Counted from the first letter of the stretch, positions 43,163 through 55,375 are shown. The stretch: DNA of 64,000 nucleotides from Diadema setosum (GCF_964275005.1 NC_092702.1:9719330-9783329); one strand, 5' to 3'. The notes: generated by a model from the sequence alone, not told the origin. Made by a program: numbers and translations.

Positions 43163-43873
43163 TAACTATACACAGCCCAGTCGCCGCTGTACATACGTAG
43201 CGCGACAGGGCTGTACCAACGAAGCTCCAAACACGAAGAGGGTCCAACGATAGCATGCGATCGGATTGAATTTTGATACTTTAGATCATTTTTTTGTCAC
43301 TTCAAACTCATCTGACGAACAAAATGATAATGAAACTTCATATCTATGCTATGAATATTGAAATTTAGATTTGATAACTTACCTAAAATGATGGTTATAT
43401 GCAGCATGTGTGAACGGTTCACGAACGGTACATCGTCTTTCACGCCAGGCCATTTCCAATATCCGGGAGGTCACATGATCTGAATGCCCTTTCAAAAGGT
43501 CGCGCTGTCGACTGTGCTGCTACACCAACACTCAAGCAGCGCATCGCACGCACGCAAAAGATTTCCGCAGAGATCAAGGCGCCATTTTGAATTCTGCAAC
43601 GATGAACCCTGACGGTGTTAGGGAATCCGCCAGAAAGTATCATTTTTTGGTTCCACGGACTTATCACGAGGGCTCTCAATGGACTTACGAACCTTCTGTA
43701 ATACAAGCATGCACTTAAGGTGAGTAACGTTTGGTAACGTGTACATTGTTTATAAAGAACGTATAAATTTTCATAAGTTTTGTAGTTGTGTTGTGGTTCC
43801 CCACTTTGTAGGTGCCCGCTCGTTGGTCAGACGCTGTATTCGCGTAGCATATTAACAGCGTCTGGTCGGGCTA
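43163..43873 (+). mobile_element. Hairpin-ended MULE-like element, full copy 2
   Basis: Bounded by a perfect 9-bp target duplication AAGCAAATT (43154-43162 and 43874-43882). The element starts TAACTATACACAGCCC and ends GGTCGGGCTA. Each end contains a hairpin: CAGCCCAGTCGC../..GCGACAGGGCTG at the left, CAGACGCTGT/ACAGCGTCTG at the right. 9-bp duplications are typical of Mutator-like elements. No transposase, so it moved in trans. Lies in LCOR intron 1. Confidence 0.8.
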
Positions 43874-43882
43874 AAGCAAATT

Positions 43883-45079
43883 ATAATTGAAAACAGTTTC
43901 CTGTGTATTGGATTATTATTAACAATATGTGATCTGTGTGTCATACTGATTATTTGGCAAGAGTTCCAAAATGTGCCCTCATGAAAAGAATAGAGGAAAA
44001 TGATAAATTTTGTAGGTGTAAAGTTGGCTCATACCCAAAATTTGTGAGTTCAAGAGAGGGATACCTGTATGTATGGAATGAAGGTTAGGGATTTAGTCAC
44101 AATACATGGTACATACATGGTGTGTGCTGTGGTCATTTCAGCTCGATGGTATTATACAGGGTGTTTGTGCTGGCATTTTATACATTCAAAGTCAGCAATG
44201 AGGCGCAGTTAATAAACTGTGCCTCATTTTTATGCTTTGCTAATTACTGTACAAGCAATGACCCATTGAATTTAAGGGTATATGTGTATGATTCCCCTCA
44301 CCCTCAAAAAACAAACAAACAAACAAACGAACTTTTCTGTATTTCTTGTCAAAAACAATTGTTGCATACCACAGTTACAAAGAAATGGGACATCAGCATT
44401 ACATAATATGTTATTTTAAGTCATTTAAACTTACTTATCAAGGAAATAACTAGCAAAGCTTCCATTTTCAAAATTCAACATTAATGTAGACAGGAGAACA
44501 TTGTTCAATTCTTAAATTTTACCACATGTTCTTTATTGACTGGAGGTACAGGTAGCAACAGTACAAGTACAGGACAAGTCATATCTTGATCATATCCATA
44601 GGCCTATACTGCAAAATAGAGCTGTTTGAGCAGTATGGTTCCAGAGCTTAACAATACATTCTGTTTCATTTTTTTATGATTTGAAAATTCAAGATATTTA
44701 AGCAATACAGATACTCGTTACTACTTTTGTGGGGAAAAAAAAAAGCAAAACGATAACCTCATATCATTGTGACTACTTTTGAATTTCTTAAACATGATTA
44801 TCAAACCAGGCTAAAATACATGTATATTTATCCAATGTAGTTTAAGTCAGAAGCAAATCAAATATTTGAAAACAGTTACTGTGCACAGCCAAGAATTTAT
44901 TTTAAATTCCCTGCCTAGTGACATTTATACCTTTCAAACAGAATGAAAAAATCTTTTGATTTTTGAATATGCTTAATTTGATAGGCATAGTGTATTAATC
45001 CTTAATAAGTACTAAATGCAAACAAAAGGAAACTGACCAGAAGTAAACATCATTTATTAGTGGAAAATTGCAAAGAAAA
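43883..45079. other. LCOR intron 1, no feature recognised
   Basis: AT-rich, no supportable exon or paired ends. Confidence 0.35.
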
Positions 45080-45156
45080 TGGGATTCCATCTGGATTCGA
45101 ACCCAGGACCTCTGGATGCTAGACTGGCGCTCTACCGACTTAGCTATAGAAAGCCC
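45080..45156 (-). ncRNA. tRNA-like Pol III unit or tRNA pseudogene
   Basis: The minus strand reads GGGCTTTCTATAGCTAAGTC ... GGTTCGAATCC ... GGAATCCCA over 77 nt. TAGCTAAGTCGG fits the A box and GGTTCGAATCC the B box; TTTT follows at once (45076-45079), as a Pol III terminator would. GGGCTTT/GAATCCC can pair with one mismatch, but the spacing to the D arm is three bases too long and the anticodon stem does not close well. It is therefore a tRNA-derived unit rather than a standard tRNA, and no anticodon is assigned. Confidence 0.5.
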
Positions 45157-45193
45157 TAGTACAGTGTTGCTGTTTTTTCCAGAAACCCTTAAT

Positions 45194-45740
45194 TAGCCCT
45201 TTTTACACTTGTGTTTCTTAACCCCGGACTTTCTCTGACCCAGGACTATCGTTAGTCCCGTACCAATTTTTTCAGCTTTTTACACTCGCCAATTAGTCCC
45301 GTACTATCTCTTGTCCGGGGCTAAGGAGAAAACTGACCTTTTTACACTTGTATTTCTTAGCCCCGGACTTTCCAAACCACATGAATATTCATGATTACGC
45401 TGTGTACTGTACACGTACACGCACGCACCGGCAGCACTTGATTACCTCGTTTCTGATTGGTCAGTGAGGGTCGGACTTCGTCTCCGTCGCTTTGCCCAGG
45501 ATTATTTTTTCGTTCTGTTAACACTCACTTGCTTGGCACCGCAATTGCGGTGCTAACCCTGCTATTTTGCAGGGCCAGATAGTACCGGACTATCGGTGGG
45601 GCTAGCCCACTTTGGCAAAAACGAGTGTAAACAGAAAGTGGGCTAAGGATAGTCCCGTACCAACGGTGGGGCTAAGGGGGGGCCTTAGCCCCACCGTTGG
45701 TACGGGACTAAGCAAAAATTTACAAGTGTAAAAAGCCCTA
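45194..45740. mobile_element. MITE with TAGCCCTTTTTACACTTGT ends and internal palindromes
   Basis: The left end TAGCCCTTTTTACACTTGT and right end ACAAGTGTAAAAAGCCCTA are inverted. The motif AGTCCCGTACCA or its inverse recurs several times. Inside are an 18-bp perfect palindrome GCACCGCAATTGCGGTGC (45536-45553) and a 28-bp perfect hairpin (45650-45710). Confidence 0.75.
45650..45710. repeat. Perfect 28-bp hairpin, five-base loop
   Basis: 45650-45677 and 45683-45710 are exact complements around a GGGGG loop; the arm begins TAGTCCCGTACCAACGGTGG. Confidence 0.9.
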
Positions 45741-45774
45741 TTCTTGATGCTTGTGTGGTCGGAAATTATTGGCA

Positions 45775-45800
45775 GTGTGTGTGTGTGTGTGTGTGTGTGT
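45775..45800. repeat. (GT)n microsatellite
   Basis: About 13 GT units in LCOR intron 1. Similar tracts lie at 51055-51076 and 51480-51505. Confidence 0.9.
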
Positions 45801-46199
45801 ATGACAAACACACACACTTAAACCTGACATAAACTCTAGGGATTAATCAACTTGGGGGTAAATGCTTGACCATTGTAAGGACATGTAGGTCCATGGTAAG
45901 GCTAAGGAGCAGAGACAGTGCTGGGCTGTTGATGACCCAGAGCAGTGTTACTTTATGTAGTCAGAACTGTCCATCTGGATGCCAGAGCCAGCCCAAGAGC
46001 AGCTATATAATGACTGAACTACTGTGAGATTGACATATCACAGCAGTCCAAATGCATGCAATCATGTTGTGTATGCCACACATTCACATGGCAACTCAGC
46101 TCAGATTTGCCATCCATGATACAACACCAATAGTTACTGAATTAGAGAAAGAAGTGTAAATTGATTATTACTACAGGTTTGTTGACTGTTGATATGTGG

Positions 46200-46423
46200 T
46201 ACTGTAAAAGTGGTTATTTTTTTGTGAGTAATTTTTTCTTTTCACTCAGCTGCAGCTGGGGTAAGATGAATTTTGCATGTTTTTAATTCCACGGGATCAA
46301 GACATTTATTAGTGGAACATAAAACGTGCAAAAAAATTGTGTGACTTTATTTTCGCGCTCGTTTCTGGTTGCGTGAAATGCGCAAAAAATTTCCACATTG
46401 TGAAAATGTCCACTTTTACAGTA
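46200..46423. mobile_element. MITE with TACTGTAAAAGTGG ends
   Basis: TACTGTAAAAGTGGTTATTT and AAAATGTCCACTTTTACAGTA-type ends (the latter 46403-46423), inverted. The interior is TTTCGCG-bearing. A lone end is seen at 50842-50862. Confidence 0.75.
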
Positions 46424-47569
46424 ATAAAATTTAAATCATATCATTTGGTTTTGATATGCATCAGTTTGTTGTCTGTCTTGTGATCACAAAGAGTGTGCAT
46501 ATAGTTTTCGTCTTCCTCTTCCAATCTGCCCCTCTACCTCTCTGGAGATCTCCCCTCCCCAGTCACTCTGGTGATTAGAATCTCACTATCTGTAGTCCAA
46601 TAAATTTCAGTGTGATCACTTGACAAAAATAATTACCTTGCTCAGGGATTAGTAAATAAATTCATCATCAAAGTAATTGACATCAAAAACCAGGGCTCCA
46701 TCCTCAGTCTTTCCTTTTAAAATTACAAAGAAATATGAATGAAAATTTACAAGAAATAGATATGTTCTGAGACAAGAGTTTTGTAAAAAAGATAATGGCC
46801 ACTTATTTGTTCCTCTTTGTCGAGAAGATGTTGAAATTCATAAGAAGTCTCAGCTTATTGGATTATCAACAAAGTGCATGCAGACATTGTTAAGATAATG
46901 TACTTGTAGCAGTTCTTTAAAGACATTCAAAGTAATAAAGAAAGAAATTTCAAGACTTAAATTAGAATTCACTGTAGTACCTAGCCTCTATTGACCAGGT
47001 ACAAAGTTGTGATGGCAAATCATTAGGAGAGTTCATTCTCCCTGAATAAAGGAAAGCCAGTTTATAGTTCCACTTCATGCATGAACAGAAAAAGTAGATA
47101 TTTGTAATATAGACATGCAGTTTTTTTTTAATTCTCTGAGATAAACATCTGTGATGTAATGATTAGTTATGCATTCCTTATAAATGATGCTTGTTAGCAC
47201 ATCCACCTGACAACAACAAAGTGTTCATTAAAGCTTAGTATTTGGCAATATTAATAGAAAAGTTTGTTTATGTAATTAGTGCAAAACAATGAAATAGATG
47301 CTTCCCCAGATATTAATTGATGGACCATTCTGATTATCTGATCTACGCATATTTATTCTTTGTTTGAGCATGAATTCCATGAATTGTTATATTGAGCAAA
47401 TTTAATGCATTATGTTACTTTGAAAAAGAGTGAAGTGCCTGACCAAAAAAAAAAAAAAAAAAAAGGGGAAAAAAAAGAGAAAGATCATTTTTACATTTGT
47501 TAACAAGAGCAAACTATGAACTGGTTCATTAATGCCATGTTAACCTACATCATGATCAGGGCTGGTCAT
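46424..47569. other. LCOR intron 1, no feature recognised
   Basis: AT-rich; a poly-A tract at 47444-47464. No exon or repeat ends. Confidence 0.35.
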
Positions 47570-48185
47570 GTATTTTGAATTTAAAAGAGAATTCTGTCCT
47601 AATATCATGTTGCTTTGTATGAAAACAAAATCAGAAATAAAGATCAGTGAAAATTTGGGGATTAAAAAATTACATGCAAAAAAAAAAAAAGTTATGAACT
47701 GTTAAAAGATCAGAGAGTAACACAAATTGACAACTCTGACGTAGATGTTGAGCAGCTCTCTATTCTTTTTGTACACAAAATTTCAGTTTTGTCATGACAA
47801 ACATTTTCTTCAGATCTGTTCTTGGTATGTAATACGAGTAATACGTTTTTGCATGTCCTCAGCGTATAAGTTCATGTGACCTACAGATACCAAAATATCT
47901 AAGAAAAATAAAAATGAGTGAAATATTGCTCACAAAACAAGTATAAAGAACTGCTGAACATCTACGTCAAACTGAGTTGCCAAGTTGTCTTGGTCATTAA
48001 AGTTGATTAGCTTATATTTTTTGTTCTCTGATTTTCCCCCAATTTTCATTGATATACCTGTCTGATTTTTCTGCTGTCTTACAAAGCAACATAATGTAAT
48101 ATCAGGATAGGCTTTCCCATTAAAGCAGTAGATTTGCCAGGTGGGATATTGGGCTAAAAGCTTTGTAATACATGCCCAGTGTGGT
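47570..48185. mobile_element. Long imperfect inverted repeat (MITE-like)
   Basis: The arms, about 200 bp each (47570-47775 and 47930-48185), share GACGTAGATGTT.AGCAG, ATGTTGCTTTGTA and GGCATGTATT-like blocks in inverse. The frame on the minus strand in the right arm (47930-48193) follows from the repeat and has no known relative. Confidence 0.65.
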
Positions 48186-51100
48186 AGGCTCATAGTAAGT
48201 TGTCAGTTGTTGACAAGTATTACCTTTGGCTGAATACTTTTCCTTAATAAAGATCAATACATTGCCTTAATGAAGTTTTTGACACATATTCAATTTGATC
48301 TTTGTTGGATACTAACCATTAGAATGTGACTGGGTGTTCTTTCGGCAGTCAAAATTACTTGATGTGTGGATTGAAAACAAAATGTATTTTGTGTATTTAG
48401 AAGAAAAAAATTGTTAACCAATTTAACGATCAGTGTGAAAGTGTACATTTACTTTTACTTCTTGGGAATGCTAATACACAAAAAGCACCATATTGAGAAA
48501 GTTGTTTTCTTTTGCTGTGTTACCTTGTGTATCAGCTTAACTGACTCCATTCATGTTCTGAGCAGGCATGCACACTACAATGTATGCAAATTGTGCACAC
48601 ACTGATATTACCTTTAGCAGAGGGTGTTTAGAGTGGGCCTCTATCTCCTTGAATGCCCCCAGCAGTTATTTAGCTGTGGCCATGATTATGGTATGTTGTT
48701 CTGCCTGATGCAAATGGCAGCCTCGCCAAATTTTACGATGCTTCCTCTTAGCTGAGCACATTAAAATCATTTTGAGTGAAAGTGCAAAAAATATTGAATT
48801 TGTCTTATACAAACAAGCACATCATTTTCTAAGCACTTGATGACAGCCTGTCTGATAACATCAATTATGTTTAATTAATTAAGTTTCCTGTGTCTGCAAC
48901 CTTGAAAAAGTAATCACTGTTGATATGTACAGCATACATTGTACGTACTTGATACAGTATTGGTATGGCATACCATAAATGTGCATTCTGTGATGGTACA
49001 AGCAAAACTGCAGGCAGCCATTTTAAAAATGTGCATTCTGTGATGGTACAAGCAAAACTGCAGGCAGCCATTTTAAGCATGTGCATGTAAGCATGCAGTC
49101 ATCAACTGCATACTGTGATAATGTCTGCATTAAAAAAAACAAAAACAAAAAACAAAACAAAAAAAAACCCCAATATTGAATAGCTTTCTTACAGAGTGAC
49201 TGATTGGACCATAATACCATAACTCCATGAGCAAAGGATGCATGTTTACCTATTAAATCCGATAAAAGAGAGGGCATTTGTCTGCTTGTTACAGTACTAG
49301 GCCTCCTGCTCTGTACACGTATACATTTATATGTAGAAGTCTACTACTATGGCACTTGATCATCAGCCCAGATTGAACTGCATGTTAAGGCTACTTTAAA
49401 GGTTTTTTTGCACACCAAAATTCCTTCTATTGATATGTCTAAAAAGATGTGCAGAGTGATATCAAGAATGTTTTCTGGAAGGAATTGTATTTCATTTATT
49501 GATTCAAGATATTGAATGCTATTTTGATTTTAATGTATTTTTATATTTAGTTATAAATACAATGTACACTGCACAGTATCAGGCTTCAGTTATTCACTTG
49601 TGTAGTGATCATTTTGCTGTCTAAGTTAGCAAAGATTGCTTACATTTGCTAAGTCGAGTGCATGACTTCATTTTGGGTTGATCAATATTAAAACCAGTAC
49701 CAGTATTGTAAGTTTTTTGGCGTAAAAAAAAAAAATAAATCGCTGTATGCCATAGCCAGCTACAGCGTGCAGTTGTGCTTATAATGTGTTACTTAATTTT
49801 CCTACATCTTTTATTTACCCTAGTGGCCATACATGTATATGATGCTCTAGTAATTGTAGATTTCAACAGCAAGCATTTCACAGTTGATTTAAAATAGCCA
49901 TGAGTGTGGGGAATGACAAGCCCGAGTAACATTAGTCATGGTCAATCAGGAAGCTTTCAGTAGATGCTTCAGGCATTAAATTTGGTTCCTTAAACTGCTG
50001 GGCATAAAAAATTAATTAAAAAATATATTAAAAGTCATTTCACCTGCTGAAGTTGGCAAAAACAAATAAAAATGACTGTGAACATTGCACAATCAGGAGA
50101 AAAAAAATGGTACCTCAAACATGGGGGCTGTTCAGCCATTTACTTTAACACCTTTTAGGTCTCTGTGCTTTTTCCTACCAGGACATTTTGAACATTGTGC
50201 AAATGATATCCCCCACCCTTGACTGAGCCCAAATCCAAATGTTAAGCCTTAGCCCAAACCATAGTTGGACCAAATCCTTAAAGTTAGTCCCAGCCGTAAT
50301 TCTAATCCTCTTTGTAGCCTTTTTGGCAAAGTAATGTCCTTGATAATGTGAGACGTTTATATTGCAATCATTAGTCATTGCTAGTAGTGAATGGCATCTA
50401 AACATGAGGGCTTATTAAAGGATAAATTTAGTCACACAGTGTATATGAAGCAAGGAAGTATTAAAGCAAAACAACGAAAAATTAATGGTGATTGTTACTC
50501 AGAAATAACCTTTCTTTGTACTATATTTCTTTTTGATTGCATGTCTGATTTTACTCAGGTGTATGCTTGTTCTTATCATATATTATTTCTCAAAATTTTT
50601 CTCCAGTGTGTAATTGGTAAATTTCCCCTCAAACGTAAGATTTAGTACAGAATATATGCCTGAAAGAGCAAACGCCCTTCCAAATGTAGTCTGGTAGGTT
50701 GAAAGAAAAAGTCTTGTCAACTTTCATATGAAAAAATGTCGTGCATGGTTATTTGAAGTTTTGTCCTCAAAACAGTTGTACATTGTGAAACAGCAAGGGT
50801 ACTGTTAGTGCAATTGTAACTATAGGCAAGGGGGAATGGAATACTGTAAAAGTGGATATTTTTGCCTGACTTCAAACAAAGTGTATTCACAATATGAAAT
50901 GTAGGGTTTGTATAAAGTTTGCCAGTTAGGACTGTACATGCACATGTACGAGTTGTATTTCAATCTTCTTTTTCCTCGAGGGCAATTTGTAGGCCTATCC
51001 GCATGTGTATTAAATTTGACTCTGTGTATTATTGTTGGCATGTATCTAATGTGTTTGTGTGTGTGTGTGTGTGTGTTTTACTTTACATTCAAAGAGAATA

Positions 51101-52084
51101 CTAAAGCCATAGCAAAGACAAAGCTGATCCTCTGCCAAGAAATATGAATTAACAAGGAACCTCTGTCTGCATGTGAAACTGTAGCCCCAGTTGCTAATGT
51201 GTCCATCTTCTATAGTTGATAAGATTTTCCCCTCTAATTTACCAGGAGGAAGTGACTTCGCTTAAATTGCCAAAAAGAAATGTACCCTCTTAAAATATGT
51301 TGTCCTTGCAAGTTCGTGCTTTCCTATATCCCCCCCCCCCCAACCATTGCAAACCCCTCTCATGCTACATTATCCTGAAGTGTGAGATTTCTATAATTTG
51401 TGTACTCATTCCCCATACAAAGTATATTGTGCTGTGTATCAGTTATTAATGATTCCCATGTAGGGCCTTTTTGTTACACTGTGTGTGTGTGTGTGTGTGT
51501 GTGTGCATGTGTTTTGTGATTTTCCAGAGTAAATTTTGTTTTACTCTGACCTTACGAAGGAGAACAAAAAACTAACAACAAAGGAATATGAAGTTAGAAA
51601 AAAATACAGCTAAAGTGAGAAAAGTGATAAATAGACATTGTCACTACTGAGACTCATCATATCATAATTGCCCCTATTGGACCTCTCACTTTTTGAATTA
51701 ACAATGAAGGCTTTATGAAGAGTGGTTTGTTCCTTAAATTCCATACAAACCTTCCTTTAAAAAAAAAACCTTAATTAACTTGTGTGGACACTACCACAAT
51801 GAAATCAACAACAGTAACAATGGGAGAGAACAGAATAGCATCTATGTAATTTTACAAATAATAGTCAAAAACCTTTCAAAAACCGTACAATTCATTACTA
51901 CAGTACCGGTAGTATGAATTTTCTGCTGACAAGCTATTCTTGCACAAATACATAATTGCCATTGAACCCTCACACTAATTTTCATGCTTTGTTCGTCATG
52001 TTCCTGTGTTTAGCTTTCAACTTTGTTCCTAGTTTCTTTTAAAACATGCAATGTTCTTAACAATGCATTGAGTTTTCTTACCAA
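48186..52084. other. LCOR intron 1, mostly unremarkable
   Basis: Contains two tandem 50-bp units (48977-49026, 49027-49076: AAATGTGCATTCTGTGATGG), (GT)n tracts at 51055-51076 and 51480-51505, and a solo MITE end at 50842. No exon was recognised. Confidence 0.45.
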
Positions 52085-53453
52085 TGAGCGTGTTTCTACT
52101 GAGCGACGAAAATTTGAGGTGATGCCGGCCGATGCGTGGTGATTCGTGGTGATGCGTGGTGATGTGTGGTGACACCTCAATTTTTTCCTCAGTAGAAACA
52201 GATCGGGTAGTGGCCGATGCGCGGTGATGCGTGGTGCTCCGTCGTCCACCTATTGAGGTGGTCGATGCGTGGTGATGCGAGGGACGATTCTCAGTAGAAA
52301 CACACCGGGTAGCGAAATTCGCTGTGTACCGGACGTCAAGAATTTCGCCCCGCGCTTTTCAATCGGTTCATCGCGTACACAGCGACCGTATTTTCGCACG
52401 CATCATGCTTTGTACCAACTCGCTTGTGTATAGGCCCTACATGTGAATTAATTGCGTGCATTCATCGTCTATTGTTCACGTGATTGAACAGCCTATTGCA
52501 CTACTACTGAGTCCTATAGTATTATACTTTGATTTTACACCGCTGGCACGCTTCTTCAGCTTCGAGTCGCCGAATTTCCCGTAGCATTCGGCTACCTCTT
52601 CTCCTTAAATGAACTTTAGAAGGAGCACAGCTGCATGCCTTGCACAGCTGCATGCCCATGCAGCGCCAAGTCTATTAAGCACATTCTCTACCATCCCCTG
52701 TTTCATTTTCCTTGTTCAGCGTGTAGGCATTCTCTCATTCTCTCTTTTTCTTTCTTTCCTTCCATTCTTTTCATCTATTCTGGCAAGTTGTGTCATGTTG
52801 TTGTGTTTCTTCTGTTTTGTCCCGTCCTGTCTTATATCATATTTGTGACAAGTGTTTGTAAATAAGTAATTCATAAGTTTCATGAGTGGTTCACAATATA
52901 CAAGCTTTGCTTTTTAGTGGACCTCTCTATTCTTTTTTTTTTTTTCAACTGAAGCATGACTTTGTATTACTTTTTTTTTGCCAGTATGCGCTCTTATGCT
53001 TATCGATATTATTTATCTATTGCAAAGGCAAATGTTTTTATTTATGATGTAATACTATACCTGATTTATATTGTGTTATGTTTTGTTGGAAAAAAGAAGA
53101 ATGAAAATAAATGAATTGAATTAAATTGAATTGAATTGAATTGAACTCGATTCATGTCTCGATGCCGATGTCTGAGCGGCTGATATGAGTAAGGCAAGAA
53201 GAAACAGATTTTCTCTGGTTGGTACCATCTTTGTATTGTTTACCTTCCCATAAGGCAGTGCGCACGTGACCTGATCTGTGACCTGAATATATGTGACTTC
53301 CGGAATCACCGCATTTGCATGTCACCTTTGCATCACCGCGTATTTTATCGCTCAGTAGAAACAGCTCGAGTGGCCGTGAAATACGAGGTGCTGCGTTGGA
53401 CAAAATTCGTGGCGATGCAAGGGATGCGAGGTGCTCTCAGTAGAAACACGCTC
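52085..53453. mobile_element. Element with GAGCGTGTTTCTACTGAG ends, split by a LINE tail
   Basis: GAGCGTGTTTCTACTGAG at the left and its complement CTCAGTAGAAACACGCTC at the right; AAT or CAAT on both outer sides. Near the ends GATGCGTGGTGATGCG repeats, and CTCAGTAGAAAC recurs internally. A truncated LINE is inserted in the middle. Confidence 0.7.
52560..53145 (+). mobile_element. 5'-truncated LINE tail with (GAATT)n end
   Basis: A T-rich 3'-UTR-like sequence ending AAAATAAATGAATTG and then about seven GAATT units (53107-53145). The same tail style as the intact LINE (GAAT units), so probably a short 3' fragment of a CR1/L2-type element. The left edge is approximate. Confidence 0.5.
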
Positions 53454-53661
53454 AATGTTGCGTGAGCAGCTGTGAATCCTAAGGGTTTTTTTTTTTTTTT
53501 TTTTTTTTCCAAAGGCCATATGTGGTTCCCCCCCCCCCCCCATGATGACTTCGCATCAAAGTAAAATTTTAAACATGAAATCTCAAGAAGTTTATCCAGT
53601 ACATTGTGTAAGGATATATCTGTATATTAATCTCCACTTTCTGCTCCTTCTCTTTATACAG

Positions 53662-53727
53662 GCCTTGAATGTGTAATAGAGAGTTTATTTGGATCAGACT
53701 TCTTTCAGAAGGTTTCACCTTTCAAAG
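53662..53727 (+). CDS. LCOR: LCOR/LCORL-like, coding exon 2
   Basis: 66 nt between the acceptor TTTATACAG and the donor AAAG|GTAAGTG; phase 1 in, phase 1 out. With the G from exon 1 it encodes GLECVIESLFGSDFFQKVSP then FK. This corresponds to the conserved G(F/L)E.I(L/I)E.L(Y/F)G...(L/F)..(D/K)(L/V)S.F segment that follows directly in LCOR/LCORL. Exact phase agreement on both sides supports the chain of exons despite an 11.5-kb intron. Confidence 0.75.
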
Positions 53728-54390
53728 GTAAGTGATTGAAAGTGAAAGAGAAATGATCATGGGAGAGATTTGAGAGCAGGAAATACATCTCCATGTGTCT
53801 ACCTCGTGACATCTTATGACCTAGAAATTTTGGGATGGGATATTAAATTCAAGTGCCTTCAACAACTAGACCAATCTTCATGCATTGCATGGGGTTGAGA
53901 TTGTATCATGTAAAGATGAAGTATACATCAATATGATCATAAAATGTTGCACTTCTATCAAACAATATTCAATACCATATGGATACCCAATGCATATGTA
54001 ATATCACTTCACAGAGTTCAGAATTTCACATAAAACATGGGCACCATTGAAGTGCTCTTGATAGAAATTTTATGGAGTGAAGGGTTGATTTAATAAAAGA
54101 GATTGCATTTATGATTCAGTAAGACGATAGTCATGAATATCAAGTGAATCTTACATAGTATGACAAAAACTGTAAGAGTCAGTGTCTAAAGCTTAGACTG
54201 GCCTTGAATGGTATACATTTGATAGACAAACAGAGATTTAAGAAGAAGGAAAAAGATCTCTCCCAGTGCTGTAATGAAATGAAAACAAGAAATAAGGGGA
54301 AATCTTGTGCAAAATTGGAGAAGGGGATGTCTGAAATATTGGTAGTCATGCATAACAGAGAATAATTCTGCAGAACTATATCAGATACTG

Positions 54391-54594
54391 TACGAGCTGA
54401 AATTTTCGCGTACAGATATTTTCGCGAATTGCTACTTAGAAGACATTTTCATGTGTTGTTAATTTCGCAGTTGCAATGGTCTAACTGAACTTAGTTATTT
54501 GCGCTTGTTATTTTCGCTGTTCAAAGGCCATTCGCAAAATTCACGAAAATAAAACCACCGCGAAAATTTCGGCTCGTACAGTACAGAAGTAGAA
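54391..54594. mobile_element. TTTCGCG-rich MITE, copy 2 of the 23188 family
   Basis: ACTGTACGAGCTGAAATTTT ... GAAAATTTCGGCTCGTACAG ends; about 90% like 23188-23391 by eye. Confidence 0.75.
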
Positions 54595-54777
54595 TGGAAT
54601 AAAGGTAAAGAACTTCACATTGGTTTCACTGAAGCTGAATGTGAAAATGAACACTATGTGGTGTTCTTACATTTTGCATTATAGAGAGTGAACAAAAAAG
54701 GAAACAAACAATCTAGGTAAATTGACATAAGGTAAAATTGACATAAATTCCATCTCCTTTTCGGGCATGTCAATTAA

Positions 54778-55106
54778 AGGGATAGTACAGTTTTGGTGGA
54801 GATGAGAATTGGGTTTTTAACTTTTTGTGAGATACCAAGAAAGCACTTATGATATAGTACAGAACATACCATTTTAAGAGGAATTCAAAGTTTATTTGAC
54901 GAAAATCGGGTTTGGAATGACTGAAACATCAAAAAACAAAGTAAAACAAAGCGATCGTAATAAAGTGTGGGTCCCACACTTTATTACAATCGCTCTTTTT
55001 TTATATCTTGGCCATTTCAAAACCAATTTTTATCAAATGAATGTTGAATTCCTTGATAGAATTACATGCTCTTTCACATTTTATAAGAGCTTCTCATTAT
55101 CTCTCC
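54778..55106. mobile_element. Palindromic MITE, GGTCCCAC-centred family, copy 3
   Basis: Starts AGGGATAGTACAGTTTTGG after TTAA (54774-54777). The centre AATAAAGTGTGGG-T-CCCACACTTTATT (54959-54985) is a perfect palindrome that extends with one mismatch to GCGATCGT/ACAATCGC. The right end is cut by the LINE fragment that follows. Confidence 0.75.
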
Positions 55107-55375
55107 TTTGGCCATGCTGCTCCCATCTTATGGAATAACTTACCTCCAGCCATTAAAAATTTGTTCTTCATTAGATTCCTTTAAAAGAAGTCTAAAAACT
55201 CACCTGTTTAAGGCCTCTTTTTGACTACCGGTACTCATTACTTTGAACTTTGAATTTTGTATGTTCTTTACCTCCTTTACTTTCTCTTCTTTCCGCGCCT
55301 AGAGCACTCTGCAGAGTGGATTTGGCGCTATATAAATCATATCAATTATTATTTATTATTATCATGTTCATCCAA
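55107..55375 (+). mobile_element. 5'-truncated CR1/L2-like LINE fragment
   Basis: Encodes the C terminus of a LINE ORF2: FGHAAPILWNNLPPAIKN, then, in the next frame, SSLDSFKRSLKTHLFKASF, so one frameshift separates the two parts. The 3' end GCGCTATATAAATCATATCA followed by TTATTATT repeats is typical of L2-like tails. Confidence 0.75.

Noticed and set aside
45080-45156. Functional tRNA with assigned anticodon
   Set aside because: Three extra bases between acceptor and D arm and a poorly closing anticodon stem; only the Pol III boxes are convincing.
47930-48193. 88-codon minus frame as a host gene
   Set aside because: Lies within one arm of a long inverted repeat and has no splice context; the other arm carries a degraded version.
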